DNA of 64,000 nt. Origin: Phaseolus vulgaris (Eukaryota > Streptophyta > Magnoliopsida > Fabales > Fabaceae). The position numbers and the translations under genes were made by a program. The stretch spans positions 19,752,477 to 19,816,476 of the forward strand of contig NC_023753.2 in NCBI RefSeq assembly GCF_000499845.2, in the 5' to 3' direction. A model generated the notes under the pieces. That model was not told the DNA's origin. It was given only the letters and a program-made list of their open reading frames with translations, and ran no database searches. Shown one piece after another: positions 1-12,079 of the stretch (the stretch's first letter is position 1; each line of letters begins with the position of its first letter).

Positions 1-2237
1 AGTTTCCTAGGTTTTGAAACCTTAGATTGCAAATTAAATCTCTATTAAACATATCAAAACACAATTTTAACACATGAAATTGTTTTTCAAAGAAATCATA
101 AGTGTTTTCAATCAATTAATAGACATTAGATTGTAAAAGAAATATTAAACGTATCAAAAAACAATTTTAACACATGGAATCGTTTTTCAAAGATATCATA
201 AGTGTTTTCAATCAATTAATAGCGAAAAGAACAAGTTGAAAACATTTAGTTAAGTAGTACGCTTGTTTTCAATAGTTAAGATATTTTTAAAGTATTATAA
301 CATTCATTTTCTTATAGTTTCTTAGGTTCTAAAACCTTAGATTGTAAATGAAATCTCTATTCAGCATATCAAAACACAATTTTAACACATGAAATTGTTT
401 TCAAAGATATCATAAGTGTTTTCAATCAATTAATAGACCTTAGATTGTAAAAGAAATATTAAATATATCAAAACACAATTTTAACACACGAAATTGTTTT
501 TCAATTATATCATAAGTGTTTTCAATCAATTAATAGCGAAAACAACAAGTTGAAAACTTTTAGTTAAGTAGTGCGCTTGTTTTCAATAGTTAAGTTACTT
601 TTAAACTAATATTATACACAACATTCACTTTCTTGTAGTTTCCTAGGTTTTAAAACCTTAGATTGTAAATGGCATTTATATTAAACATATCAAAACACAA
701 TTTTAACACATGAAATTGTTTTCAAAGATATCATAAGTGTTTTCGTTCAATTATTAGACCTTAGATTGTAAAATAAATATTAAACATATCAAAACACAAT
801 TTTAACATATGAATTTTTTTTCAAAGACATCATAAGTGTTTTCAATGAATTAATAGCGAAATGAACAACTTGAAAACATTTAGTTAAGTAGTACGCTTGT
901 TTTCAGTAGTTAAGATACTTTTAAACTATAATTGTACACAACATTCACTTTCTTAAAGTTTCCTAGGTTTTAGAACCTTAGATTGTAAACATATCAAAAC
1001 ACAATTTTAACACATGAAATTGTTTTTAAAGATATCACATGTGTTTTCAATCAATTAATGGACCTTAGATTGTAAAAGAAATATTAAACATATCAAAACA
1101 CAATTTTAACACATGTATTTGGTTTTCAAAGATATCATAAGTGTATTCAATCAATTAATAGCGAAAAGAACAAGTTGAAAACATTTAGTTAAGTTGCACG
1201 CTTTTTTTCAATAGTTAAGATAATTTTAAACTATTATTATACACAACATTCACTTTCTTTTAATTTTCAAGGTTCTAAAACCGTAGATTGTAAAAGAAAT
1301 ATTAAACATATCAAAAAACAATTTTAACACATGAATTTTTTTTTCCAAAGATATCATAAGTGTTTTCCTTCAATTAATAGCAAAAAGAACAAGTTGAAAA
1401 CATTTAGTTAAGTAGTAAGCTTGTTTTCAATAGTTAAGATACTTTTAAACTATTAATATACAAAACATTCACTTTTTTATAGCTTCATAGGTTCTAAAAC
1501 CTTTGATTGTAAATTAAATCTTTATTAAACATATCAAAACACAATTTTAATACATGAAATTATTTTTCAAAAGATATCATAATTGTTTTCAATCATTAGT
1601 AGACCTTAGATTGTAAAAGAAATATTAAACATATCAAAACACAATTTTAACACATGAAATTATTTTTCAAAGATAACATAAGTTTTTTCAATCAATTTAT
1701 AGTGATAAGAACAAGTTGAAAACATTTAGTTAAGTAGTACACTTGTTTTGAAAAACATTTAAACTACTATTATACACAACATTCACTTTCTTATAGTTTT
1801 CTAAGTTCTAAAACCGTAGATTATAAAAGAAATATTAAACATATCAATACACAAATATATCACATAAAATTGTTTTTCAAAGATATCACAAGTGTCTTCA
1901 TTCTATTAATAGCGAAAAGAACAAGTTCAAAATATTTAGTTAAGTAGTACACTTGTTTTCAATAGTTAAGATACATTTAAACTACTATTATAAACAACAT
2001 TCACTTTCTGATAGTTTTCTAGGTTCTAAAACCGTAGATTGTAAAAGAAATATTAAACATATCAAAACACAATTTTATCACATAAAATTGTTTTTCAAAG
2101 ATATCACAAGTGTCTTCATTCTATTAATAGCGAAAAGAACAAGTTCAAAATATTTAGTTAAGTAGTACACTTGTTTTCAATAATTAAGATACTCTTAAAA
2201 CTACTATTATACACAACATTCACGTTCTTATATTTTT
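1..2237. repeat. Sat-1: AT-rich tandem array with long and short units
   Basis: Head-to-tail array. Units can be phased on the recurring AGTTTCCTAGGTTCTAAAAC word at about 1, 316, 637, 957, 1261, 1481, 1795 and 2013. The spacings are about 315, 321, 320, 304, 220, 314, 218 and 217 bp. Long units carry two tandem copies of a ~100-bp module (TTAGATTGTAAA through to the CAATTAATAG word). Short units carry one copy, and every unit ends with the same GCGAAAAGAACAAGTTGAAA segment. No coding capacity. The array continues beyond the left edge. I do not recognise the family. Confidence 0.9.
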
Positions 2238-3823
2238 CTCAAATGTTTCCAAAGTGATGTGGAAAAAGTTTGGGAGCAAAAGGAATTGATCTTGGTATGG
2301 TTGGTGCATAGCCAAGTTTGGTGATTATGGCTAGATTTTGTGATTTGGTGGTGTGTGGGGTGAAAAACGAAAATCATGGTTTTGGAAAAGTGGATGGACT
2401 CAAACCTCACAAATGCCTCCAAAGTGATGTGAGAAAAGTTTGGGAGGGAAAACAATTGATCTTGGCATGGTTCGTGCTAAGCCAAGTTTGGTGATTTTGT
2501 TGTTTGGCTAGAATTTGTGACTTGGTGGTGTGTGGGGTGAAAAGCGAAAATCATGATTTTTGAAAATTAGGTGGACTCAAACCTCAAAAATGCCTCCAAA
2601 GTGATGTGGGAAAAGTTTGGGAGCAAAAGGAATTGATCTTGGCATGGTTGGTGCTAAGCCATGTTTGGTGATTTGCCTAGATTTTGTGACTTGGTGGTGT
2701 GTGGGGTGAAAAACAAAAATCATGCTTTTTGTAAAGTAGGTGGACTCAATCCTCTCAAATGCTTCCAAAGTGATGTGGAAAAAGTTTGGTAGCAAGAGGA
2801 ATTGATCTTGTCATGGTTGGTGCTAAGCCAAGTTTGGTGATTTTGGTGTTTTGGCTAGATTTTGTGACTTGGTGGTGCGTGGGGTGAAAAATGAAAATCA
2901 TGATTTTTGAAAACTGGGTGGACTCAATTCTCTCAAATGCTTCCAAAGTATGGGAGGAAAAGGAATTGATTTTGGAAGGATTGGTGCATAGCCAAGTTTG
3001 GTGATTTTGGCTAGATTTTGTGACTTGGTGTTGTGTGGGGTAAAAAATGAAAATCATGGTTTTGGAAAAGTGGCTGGACTCAAACCTCACAAATGCCTCC
3101 AAAGTGATATGGGAAATGTTTGGGAGCAAAAGGAATTGATCTTGACATGGTTGGTGCTAAGCCAAGTTTGGTGATTTTGGTATTTTGGCTAGATTTTGAG
3201 ACTTGGTTGTGTGTGAGGTGAAAAACGAAAATCATGATTTTTGAAAACTGGGTGTACTCAATCCTCTCAAATGCTTCCAAAGTGATGTGGAAAAAGTTTG
3301 GGAGCAAAAGGAATTGATCTTGGTATGGTTGGTGCATAGCCAAGTGTGGTGATTTTGGCTATATCTTGTGACTTGGTGGTGTGTGGGGTGAAAAACGAAA
3401 ATCATGGTTTTGGAAGAGTGGCTGGACTCAAACTTCACAAATGCCTCCAAAGTGATGTGGGAAAAGTTTGGGAGCAAAAGCAATTGATCTTTGCATGGTT
3501 GGTCCTAAGCCAAGTTTGGTGATTTTGGTGTTTTGGTTAGATTTTGTGACTTGGTGGTGTGTGGGGTGAAAAACGAAAATCATGATTTTTGAAAACTGGG
3601 TGGACTCAATCCTCTCAAATGATTCCAAAGTGATGTGGAAAATGTTTGGGAGCAAAAGGAATTGATCTTGGTATGGTTGGTGTATAGCCAAGTTTGGTGA
3701 TTTTGTGACTTGGTAGTGTGTGGGGTGAAAAACGAAAATCATGGTTTTGAAAAATTGGCTGGACTCAAACCTAACAAATGCCTCCAAAGTGATGTGGGAA
3801 AAGTTTGGGATCAAAAGTAATTG
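2238..3823. repeat. Sat-2: ~170-bp satellite with dimeric higher-order structure
   Basis: Nine full monomers and one partial, phased on the TGCYTCCAAAGTGATGTGG word at 2244, 2414, 2591, 2760, 2938, 3094, 3272, 3442, 3620 and 3779. Two monomer types differ in linked variants. Type A (156-170 bp) has GGTGCATAGCC and CATGGTTTTGG. Type B (177-178 bp) has GGTGCTAAGCC and CATGATTTTTGAAAACTGGG. From 2938 they alternate strictly A-B-A-B, giving a ~340-bp dimer. The left part holds two B copies in a row and an A/B hybrid. The minus strand is stop-poor, so it yields spurious reading frames of up to 128 codons. The family is not recognised. Confidence 0.92.
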
Positions 3824-4049
3824 TGAGAAGTCCTTGACGAATGCCTATGATGATGATGATGTCTTCTCTCTTGGTTTTAATGAACATCTTCACGAGCCAT
3901 CTACAAGCTTTGGAGCCTTGCCTCTATTTGTCTTATCACCTCAATATATTGTGCATTTCATTATCTAGCATCCTTTAAGTCTTCACAATGAGGGATTCCT
4001 TTTGAGTTGATTGAGGTTTAGATGAGTCTCCACTAGAAAGATTAGCCAT
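3824..4049 (-). pseudogene. gag N-terminus remnant of element V
   Basis: Read leftwards, an ATG at 4049 opens MANLSSGDSSKPQSTQKES, a start typical of Reina-like Gag proteins. A stop follows within about 25 codons. Further on, frame-scrambled codons reminiscent of a Gag coiled-coil (IEARLQSL) run into Sat-2 at about 3823. This is the start of a Gag capsid precursor, no longer translatable. Identification rests on its position behind the LTR, primer site and leader, so confidence is moderate. Confidence 0.55.
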
Positions 4050-5238
4050 GATAATCAAAAGCACAAAACACAAAGAGCAAACAGTTAAAGAAACTTGTTA
4101 GCAAAATAAAGCAAAGTAAAGCTTGCTGTAATAGGTCAAAAGAATGCACTCAAACCACTCCAAGAAATTTATCTTTCCTTAACCAAGCCTATCTTGTGGA
4201 TTGGATGAGCTTCAAGTGAAAAATGCCAAAGCAAACCACACTTACTCAAAGAACAATTCACCACAGAATTAGAGGAAACAAAAAGACAAGCAAGAAAAAG
4301 GTATAAGCAAGAAAAGCTAAACCAGAACAGAATGCAATATATGACAAAACCTGGTTAAGAATATGAAATGAAAGACAAGAAAGAAAATTAAGGCACACAA
4401 TTAATGGCTAGCACACAAAAAGAATCCTAAAGAAGAGTACTAGAATAGATGAGAAAAACCAAAAAACAGTGCTACTGGAATTTTGTTAATAACAGTGTGC
4501 ATGACTGTAGAAAGCGAACTTGAATGTGAAATTTTAACCAGTGGAAATTCAAGATGTTATCTAAAAATTGGCACTGGAATCACTAAAAAAAAGTAAGCCA
4601 ATTAATTGTGATAAATTTTCTAAAAGCATTGCCGCATCACCGTTTTTTCAGCGTCAGAGCTCTACACACTGTACGTATTTCATTTATCATTTTTTTTATA
4701 TTGAGTTTTGATGTACTTCTTTTTTCCACTCTTTTGTAACACTTCCAACTACTTAAATCCAGAGTTTCAGAATTTTGCAGTAACCACATAAATTTTGATA
4801 AACCAAACAGTCAGCACGTTTTCAAGAAAACAGAGGAAACCTATTGTAGAATGAAAAACAGAATTAAGAACTTCAAAAGACACAATAGAATTGATGTTTA
4901 AGAACTTGTATGAATCTACCACACAAGCATGAACTCAAAACTAAAAAGAAAATGCACCAAAGGATCAAGAAAAACAAAAATATAAAACTGTACTCAATTA
5001 AAAATCAAGCAACCAAAAATTAGCAAGAAAAGTACTACATGGAATTGATGACATTGTAGGAAAAACATGACTAGACAAAACATGTAAGGATTCAAAAATT
5101 AAAAAGACTCAAACACAATGAATTAACAACAATGAAAAAAAGCAAGAAATACTCAAAATAAAGAAAAAAAAACAGAATCAACTAACACAAAAACAGAATT
5201 AAAGTGTCCAACAACTCAAAAAAAATTTTGCACACAAC
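4050..5238 (-). other. Untranslated leader of element V
   Basis: About 1.2 kb of A-rich sequence (T-rich in element sense) between primer site and gag, without long frames. It resembles the leaders of K (9249-10860) and I (13661-15507) in composition and length. I see no other gene, RNA or regulatory signal in it. Confidence 0.6.
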
Positions 5239-5257
5239 CATAGCTCTAGATACCACA
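5239..5257 (-). promoter_or_regulatory. Primer-binding site of element V (tRNA-iMet type)
   Basis: In element sense the bases right after the LTR read TGTGGTATCTAGAGCTATGG. This is close to the plant initiator-Met primer site TGGTATCAGAGC with small changes. It fixes the 3' end of the 5' LTR at 5258 and the element's orientation. Confidence 0.7.
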
Positions 5258-6312
5258 TGATATGAGTTGGATTGACACTAGACAAGAAACAACACATTAA
5301 GAAGGCTTAAGGAAAATTCAATTGAGGACAATGCCATCCAAATGAAGAGCCAAACTCATAAGAATCATGAGTGCCATGTCCTTAAACACAAATATATGGC
5401 GGAATTGAAAAGGAAAGCAAGAACAACTCAAGAACACAAGTAGAAACACAATTAATTCATGTAATGGTTTAAACCGAACAGAATTGAATCATGAATTAAT
5501 CCTACCGATTGAAATCAACAAAGGAACAAGGTGCACCGAATAGAAACTTAAGAACAGCACATAGGACAAGAATAAACGGTAGAAATTCAAGGACAAAACA
5601 TAAGGAACTAAGTTACCGATTGGAAATGGAAATTGAGATGAAAGGAAGAAGACTTAGATGGATGAAGACGGTTGGAATGGAGTTGGAGATGAACATGCCA
5701 CTTGGTGATGAAAGCTCCAATATAAGTGTGTGATTGCCGCCACTTGTAGCCCTCCAACAGCACACAAGATGAGACTAGGTAGGAGATCAAATCTCACAAA
5801 GTTCTCTCTCAAATTGAGTAGAGTTTCTTTACTACAAATTCAATTTCAAACTTGTGTTTACAATGAGCAAGTACCTCTATTTATAGCCTTAGAGGTGCTG
5901 AAATGAAAAGCTAATCAAATTCAGAATTCCTTTCTAATTCTTATTCAAATTTGGAGCCAAAACAAGTCACATGGGAGGTGTGACCTTTTTCTACTTTGGC
6001 ACCTCCTAAAAACTACACTTACACCTACTCTTTTTGACACATGGAAGGTGTGACCTATCTTTATACATTGGCAACCCTTATTTTAATATCTACACATTCC
6101 TTTAATGTTCTACTAAAAACTATAAAAAGGAAATTACAAATAGAGACATCCAATGATGCTCATTTATTTAATGCTTGGCCTTGACCCTCATGGCATGGAC
6201 TTAGGCTTCTTGGGCTTGGGCTTCCCTATTAAGAATACTAATAAGAAGAACATCAAGTATTTTTGGTCCTTGACCATTCCTCCTATTAATATCATCTTTG
6301 TGATTCTAATCA
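5258..6312 (-). repeat. 5' LTR of element V
   Basis: A 1055-bp LTR running, in element sense, from TGATTAGAATC at 6312 to CATATCA at 5258. The TATA box (TATAAATAG in element sense, about 5879-5887) lies ~430 bp from the LTR start, as in solo LTRs R and U. It is more diverged than the other members of this family in the window. Confidence 0.75.
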
Positions 6313-8523
6313 CTTACACAAGTAGTATCTTATGTCGTTTGTATCCAGTCAAGGAGGCACGTTAAAAAAGAAAACACGGAAAAAGATATAAGGAAGAATA
6401 GCTAGAACGTTCTGTTTTTGAAAAAACAAGTTTTCTAGTTTTGTTTGCTCTTGGTCTGGGACTTATTACGCCTTATTCCTTGGGTGTTTAGATTTGAAAT
6501 TTTTACCAGACATTCCTTATTGTGTGTATTGAGATGTGGCTGAGATTTGAGCCTCAAATTCTTTCCACAAAATCTGTAATGAATTTTTTATTCATCATTG
6601 CCACGACTGAAAGGAAGGTGTTTCTGTGTGAAACTGTTCGATCATTTTCTAACTGAATACTCGTCCGTTTGAGCTGAAACTTTTGGCCTTTCCTCCTAAA
6701 TTCTGTTGGAATTCTTCCTTAAGATTTCAACAAGAAATTCTTTTCGGAAAATGTTCCAGAAACTTCTTCAACTCCAAGGCGCTCCGCTTTCCCGATTTGC
6801 GAAATTTTGCCCTAGTTTCTACAATTTTATTCTGCGGTTATATTATGCTGAAAAGTTCTGAAAACACTTACACAAGTAGTTTCAAATCTCGTTTGTATAC
6901 AGTCAAGGAGGCACGTCCTAAAAGAAAACATGAAAAAAAATATAAGGAAGAAAAGCAAATACATTCTGTTTTCGAAAAAACAAGTTTTCCAGTATTATTT
7001 GCTCTTGGTCTGGGACTTATTACGCCTTATTCCTTGAGTGTTTAGATTTGAAATTTTTACCAGACATTCCTTATTGTGTGTATTGAGATGTGGCTGAGAT
7101 TTGAGCCTCAAATTGTAATGAATTTTTTATTCATCATTGCCAGGACTGAAAGGAAGGGTCATTTTTTTGTGAAATTGTTTGATCATTTTTTAACTGAATA
7201 CTCGTCCGTTTCAGTTGAAACTTCTTGCGTTTTGTCCCAAATTATGTTGGGATTCTTCCATAAGATTTCAACAAGAAATAATTTTGGGAAAATGTTCCAA
7301 AAACTTCTTGCGCACCAAGGCGCTCCGCTTTCTAGATTTGCAAAATTTTGCCCTAGTTCTGCCATTTTATTCTGAGTTCATATTACACTGAAAAGTTCTG
7401 AAAACACTTACACAAGTAGTTTCATATGTAGTTTGTATCCAGTCGAGGAGGCACGTCCAAAAAGAAAACACGGAAAAGGATATAAGAAAGAAAAGCCAGG
7501 ATGTTCTGTTTTCGGAAAAACAAGTTTTCCAGTTATGTTTGCTCTGGGTCTGGGATTTATTTCACCTTATTCCTTGGGTGTTTAGATTAGAAATTTTACC
7601 AGAAATTTCTTATTGCGTGTATTGAGATGTGGCTAAGATTTGAGTCTCAAATTCATTCCACAAGATTTGTAATGAATTTTTTATTCATCATTGCCACGAT
7701 TGAAATGAATGTTCGTTTCTGTGTGAAATTATTTGATCATTTTCTAACTGAATACACATTCGTTTGTGCTAAACCTTGTGACGTTTCGTCCCAAGTTCTG
7801 TTGGGATTATTGCATAAGATTTCAACAAGAAATTCTTTTCGAAAAATGTTTTAGAAACTTCTTGCACTCCAATGAAGTCCGCTTTCAAATTTACGAAATT
7901 CTGCCCTAGTTTATGAAATTTTATTCTGAGTTCATATTACGCTGCAAAGTTCCAAAAACACTTACACAAGTAGTTTCATATGTCATTTGTATCCATTCAA
8001 GGAGGCACATCCAAAAAGGAAACACGTTAAAAGATATAAGGAAGAAAATGCAGGACGTTCATTTTCGGAAAAACTAGTTTTCCAGTTTTGTTTGCTCTCA
8101 GTCTGGGACTTATTACACTTTATTCCTTGGGTGTTGAGTTTTGAAATTTTTACCAGACATTCCTTATTGTGTGTATTGAGATGTGGCTGAGATTTCAGCC
8201 TCAAATTCGTTCCACAAGATTTGTAATGATTTTTTTTATTCATCATTGCCATGAATGAAAGGAAGGTTTGTTTCTGTGTGAAATTGTTTGATCATTTTCT
8301 AACTGAATACTCGTCCGTTTGAGCTGAAACTTGTTGCGTTTCGTCCCAAATTCTGTGGGGATTCTTACATTAGATTTCAAGAAGAAATGCTTTTTGGAAA
8401 ATGTTTCAGAAACTTCTTGCACTCCAAGGCGCTCTGCTTTCTCGATTTGCGAAATTTTGCACTAGTTTATGCAATTTTATTCTAAGTTCATATTACGCTG
8501 AAAAGTTCCGAAAACACTTAAGT
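6313..8523. repeat. Sat-3: ~550-bp satellite, four monomers
   Basis: Four tandem copies phased on CACTTACACAAGTAGT at 6311, 6865, 7405 and 7959, with the next start at 8515. Periods are 554, 540, 554 and 556 bp. Each contains recognisable AGTCAAGGAGGCACGTCC, GTCTGGGACTTATTACGCC and CAAGGCGCTCCGCTTTC words. Copies diverge by scattered substitutions and small indels. The block is bounded by V on the left and K on the right. The unit is similar in size to the 528-bp subtelomeric khipu satellite of Phaseolus, but I cannot confirm identity from the sequence. Confidence 0.9.
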
Positions 8524-9230
8524 TGATGGAAAAGGCCCCAGCACCAATCCATTTAAAGGCCACCAAAATGTCAAATTGAGGCAACCACTAGAGTTATGGT
8601 CAAAGAGGGGTCAAGAGGACGCATTCTACATGTCATAAACTCTAGTGTAGTATAGTTTTTACATTTTTGTCAAAAGTAGCATAGTTTAATTCTTTTGTAT
8701 TTTTGTTGAAACATGCAAAGTGGTACCTAAAATGCTAATCTAAGTTTAGTTAGAGTTTTCTACTCCTAATTAAACTTAGGTCCAACCCACATTTAGCCTA
8801 AGTGGAGCGTAAGGTTTTACAACTCTTAGCACATGGAAGAATTCTAGAACCTATCTCACATGTGCTCAATTTAGGAGCCACCTTCCCATGTGCCAACATT
8901 TGAATTTCCCTCCAATTGTCTTTCATATTCAGCCCACTCTTGCTATATATAGAGGAGCTTGGGTCATGTAAATGCAAGATTAATATACTTAGTGAATTGC
9001 TTCCAAATTGTGCCAATTTCACTTCTTGCTCAAAACCTCCTAGGTTAGGCTTTTCATCTTCACAAATTTGCCCTTTCCAAGTAGAGTTGGTGTCACCACT
9101 CTCAATCCCTACCTTTCATGCACCTTCAAGGTCACCACCACTCTAAGGAGGACCTTTCTTCATCTTCAATCCATGATGCTTCCGCCATTCACCAAGAAAA
9201 TCCGAAAACTATGAAGGCACATCTCCATCA
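8524..9230 (+). repeat. 5' LTR of element K
   Basis: 707 bp, with terminal inverted TGATGG...CCATCA. TATA box TATATATAG near 8944. Its first ~75 bp reappear at 32974-33049 as the start of the 3' LTR, which identifies the pair. The left flanking bases TAAGT are the candidate target duplication; the matching copy is outside the window. Confidence 0.85.
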
Positions 9231-9250
9231 TTTGGTATCAAGAGCTATGG
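9231..9250 (+). promoter_or_regulatory. Primer-binding site of element K
   Basis: TTTGGTATCAAGAGCTATGG directly follows the LTR. It resembles the initiator-Met site TGGTATCAGAGC with one inserted A. Confidence 0.8.
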
Positions 9251-10860
9251 TTGTTCAAGAGCTAAGTGCCTTCTTTCATTTTAATTTTTTGTGTTCTTTT
9301 TATTTCCGTGTTGTTCTTCAATTCTCCATGTTGTCTTGCTGTTTTTTACATTTTAATTTGATTTAGGTGCTGTTTGGAGCAATCCAATCGGTGCATTGTG
9401 TTCAAATTGTTCTTGAGCTTCTAATTTTCACATTTGTGTAGGAATCCATATAGAATTGTGTTGCTGTTCTGTTTTTAGTTTATTTGAGTCTTATTTTCAA
9501 TTCTATTCGGTTCATTTTGTGTGTCTTGAGTAATTTTAATTTTTGAATCCAATTGTGTTTTGTCTATGTCATGTTTCTCCTAATTTGTCATCAATTCCAT
9601 GTAGTGCTGATTTTGTTGATAATTTTGGTTTCTTGATTTGATTTGAGTCCAGATTTATAATTTTGTGTTTGTTGATCCTTTGGTGCATTTTTCTTTTTTG
9701 TTTGAGTTCTTATTTGTATGTTAGATCCATACAAATTCATATACATTCACTCCATTGTGTTTTTGAAGTTTCTTCAATCTGTTTTTAATTCCAGAATTAG
9801 GAATACTCTGGTTTTCAAATTCTGTGCTGGCTGTTTTTTGTTATGAAATTAAAATACGTTGAAGAAAAATATGAAAATCTGGATCTATACAGATTGATGT
9901 ATTAGAAAATCAAGAAAAAAAGAATCAGATAAAAAAGAAAACCAGAAAAAAAATGATAAATCAAACAAAAAAAGTGTGCATCCTGGCGCCAAAAGAAACA
10001 GTAATTGGACAAGAATTTTGAAAAATTTATCACAATTATTTGGTGCATAATTTTGGTGTGATTCCAGCGCCAAAAGTTTTCTAAGACGTCGAATTGTTTG
10101 TGGTTCAATTTTCAGAATCAAATTTCAAATAGCCAGCTCAGCATAAATTTGATAAGTCATGCCTTTTGGACCTAAAATTTCCAGTAGTACTGTTTTGGGT
10201 TTTCTAATCAATTCTAGTGTCATTCTCTAGGTTCCATCTGTTTGCCAGCTTTTGTTCAGTGCCTATTTTTATTGCTTGTCCAATATTATTCAATAGTCCT
10301 TCTAGTTGTGTCCTATAAATCAAATCCATTTGCTGTTGTCCTATCTTTAAATTTGAATTGTTCTTTGCTTTCATTTCTTGACCTCTAAATTGTTGATTTA
10401 CAAAATTCAAATTGGTGCTTGTTAAGTGGAAATTAACCATGTGGTGAGTCCATCCCTACTTAGTAGGTACTGTTTTGAAGATTTTAATTGACTAACCATA
10501 AGAGGTTAAGGCAAGGAGCTGCAGCAAATACAAATACAAATATATACACTTTGTAGAACACAACAAGGAAGATCAATCACAAGCCAATGAGTGCATAGTT
10601 TAGGAAATTTGAATTTTATTTTTTGTAATTCAATTTCTTTTGTATTTCCTTTGAGTTGTAATTACATTCTACTTTGATTAATTAGTGGATTAATTACGTG
10701 TAGATGGTGAGTGTGTCTTCAATGGCGCCAAGTGTCTAGAAGCCTCACCTTAGGAATCGTCTAGTTTAAAGCTTTCTAGTTAGCAAAGTTTAATTTGTGC
10801 TTAGTAATTGTTTTTGCTTTAAATACTAGCCTTGTATTTTTAATTGCTTTGCATTGTTTT
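9251..10860 (+). other. Leader of element K, part 1
   Basis: T-rich 5' untranslated leader with no significant reading frame. It is similar in arrangement to element I's leader, including a shared GTGAGTGTGTCTTCAA stretch (about 10708 here, about 15101 in I). It is interrupted by J after GTTTT at 10856-10860 and resumes at 22968-23182. Confidence 0.7.
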
Positions 10861-11915
10861 TGTACCGATTAGGTCATCGGGTGTGACGACGTGGTTAGTA
10901 AGTGACTACGTGGGGCGTGCTTAGCGGGACACGTGGACAAGAGAAAGATGAATGGTCCAGAAGTGAGCATAGTCGCCGTTTGTGGAAGTGGCGTTCTGCA
11001 GTGTACATAGTCGGTTGTCACCAGGTTTTCGTGTCATCACCGTGTTAGATAATGGAAGATCAGGTGGTCTGACATCGCCACAAGAAGCACATCGCCGGGT
11101 TTCCCAGTGACTTTAGTTGAAGCTGTTGGAGGTTCAGGCGAGTAAGTTCAAGCGTGTAAGTTCAGTAAAGATGATTGTTACGTCAGCATGGAGCGTGAAG
11201 GTTGAGTGAGTTGGAGGAAACAGCTTGCTCATCGACGACGGGATTCCCAGAGTGGACATTCGTTGATGGCGAGGTTTCCTAAGCTAGAACATGCATGGCG
11301 TAGCAAAGAGGAGGGTGGCACTTGCGACAAGCGATATCACAGAGACGGTGTACTTTGTTGCATCCGATACTCGCCTTGTCAAGTGGTGTTTTAGAGCGTG
11401 TTACGTGCTAGAGTACTCCTTGAATAGGAGGCTTGGCCGCGCGACTGGTTACTACATAGAAATGACGCTCAAGTTACCCCAACCAAAATGACGACACGTG
11501 TAGAGTTGGATGTTACATAGAAATGACGCTCAAGTTATCCTAGCTCAGATTATGACACGTGTAGGGCTGGATACTACCTGTTACCCCAGCCAAGATGATG
11601 ACATGTGCAGGGTTGGATGCGAGCCACGTGTCCAAAGCGTAACTGCCTGGAGAGAGAAAAAACCTAGGTATAAAGGTAAACTTAACAGAATTTGTAGGGG
11701 TACGTTCATTACGACTCATTGTTTTTTGGTTGAGAGCACTTTAGTATGGTTCTACAGCACTTAGTTTTCTCTCAGTTTTTGGGTGTTCCTATTACTGACT
11801 TGAGCGTCGGAGCGCCACCGGCCGCAGAGGCGCCATCTTGTGTTTTCAGGTTCTCAGAGAGGCAATCTGTAGCGTGGACTTGAAGCGCGTGTGGTGCTAA
11901 AGCTGGTGAGGATCA
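10861..11915 (+). repeat. 5' LTR of element J
   Basis: 1055 bp, TGTACCGATT...GGATCA. TATA box at 11669 (TATAAAGG). U5 module at 11795-11850 (CTTGAGCGTCGG, CGGCCGC, GGCGCC, TTTTCAGG). Compared with the 1100-bp 3' LTR it lacks about 45 bp just before the terminal GATCA, plus scattered substitutions. Confidence 0.9.
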
Positions 11916-11940
11916 TCTAGGGCCCACCGTGGGGCCGTCT
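11916..11940 (+). promoter_or_regulatory. Primer-binding region of element J
   Basis: The bases after the LTR contain GGGCCCACCGTGGGGCCG, the counterpart of GGCGCCCACCGTGGGGCCG in H and L. The tRNA partner cannot be settled by eye. The core CCCACCGTGGG is palindromic. Confidence 0.6.
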
Positions 11941-12079
11941 AAAAGGTGATTCCCAACCACAGTTTGAGTTTGTTGAAGTTTTGGTGATTTCTGTTCGACT
12001 GCTTGCTGTCGCAGTCTGTTTTTTGGAGTTTCACCATTTGTTTGGAGTTTCTTTGAGTTGCTGAGTTTGCTGGGAAGGG

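Larger units (their letters stand above)
3824..6312 (-). mobile_element. Element V: 5' fragment of a Reina-like Ty3/gypsy retrotransposon
   Basis: Minus-strand fragment with, from right to left, its 5' LTR (5258-6312), a tRNA-iMet-type primer site, an AT-rich leader and the first codons of gag, which then runs into Sat-2. The LTR shares the TATA region and the TCACATGGGAGGTGTGACC block with the R, U, Q and S LTRs. The right end cuts a Sat-3 monomer (CA|CTTACACAAG), so V or its ancestor landed in that array. The rest of gag, pol and the second LTR are missing. Confidence 0.8.

Noticed and set aside
2228..3814. Overlapping minus-strand reading frames of 72-128 codons with a repeated FHPTHHQVTKS motif
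   Set aside because: They are translations of the Sat-2 tandem repeat; each restarts at the monomer period and shows no domain or start context.
6683..8252. Several 60-120-codon frames on both strands
   Set aside because: They recur once per Sat-3 monomer and are broken at different places in each copy, so they are repeat by-products.
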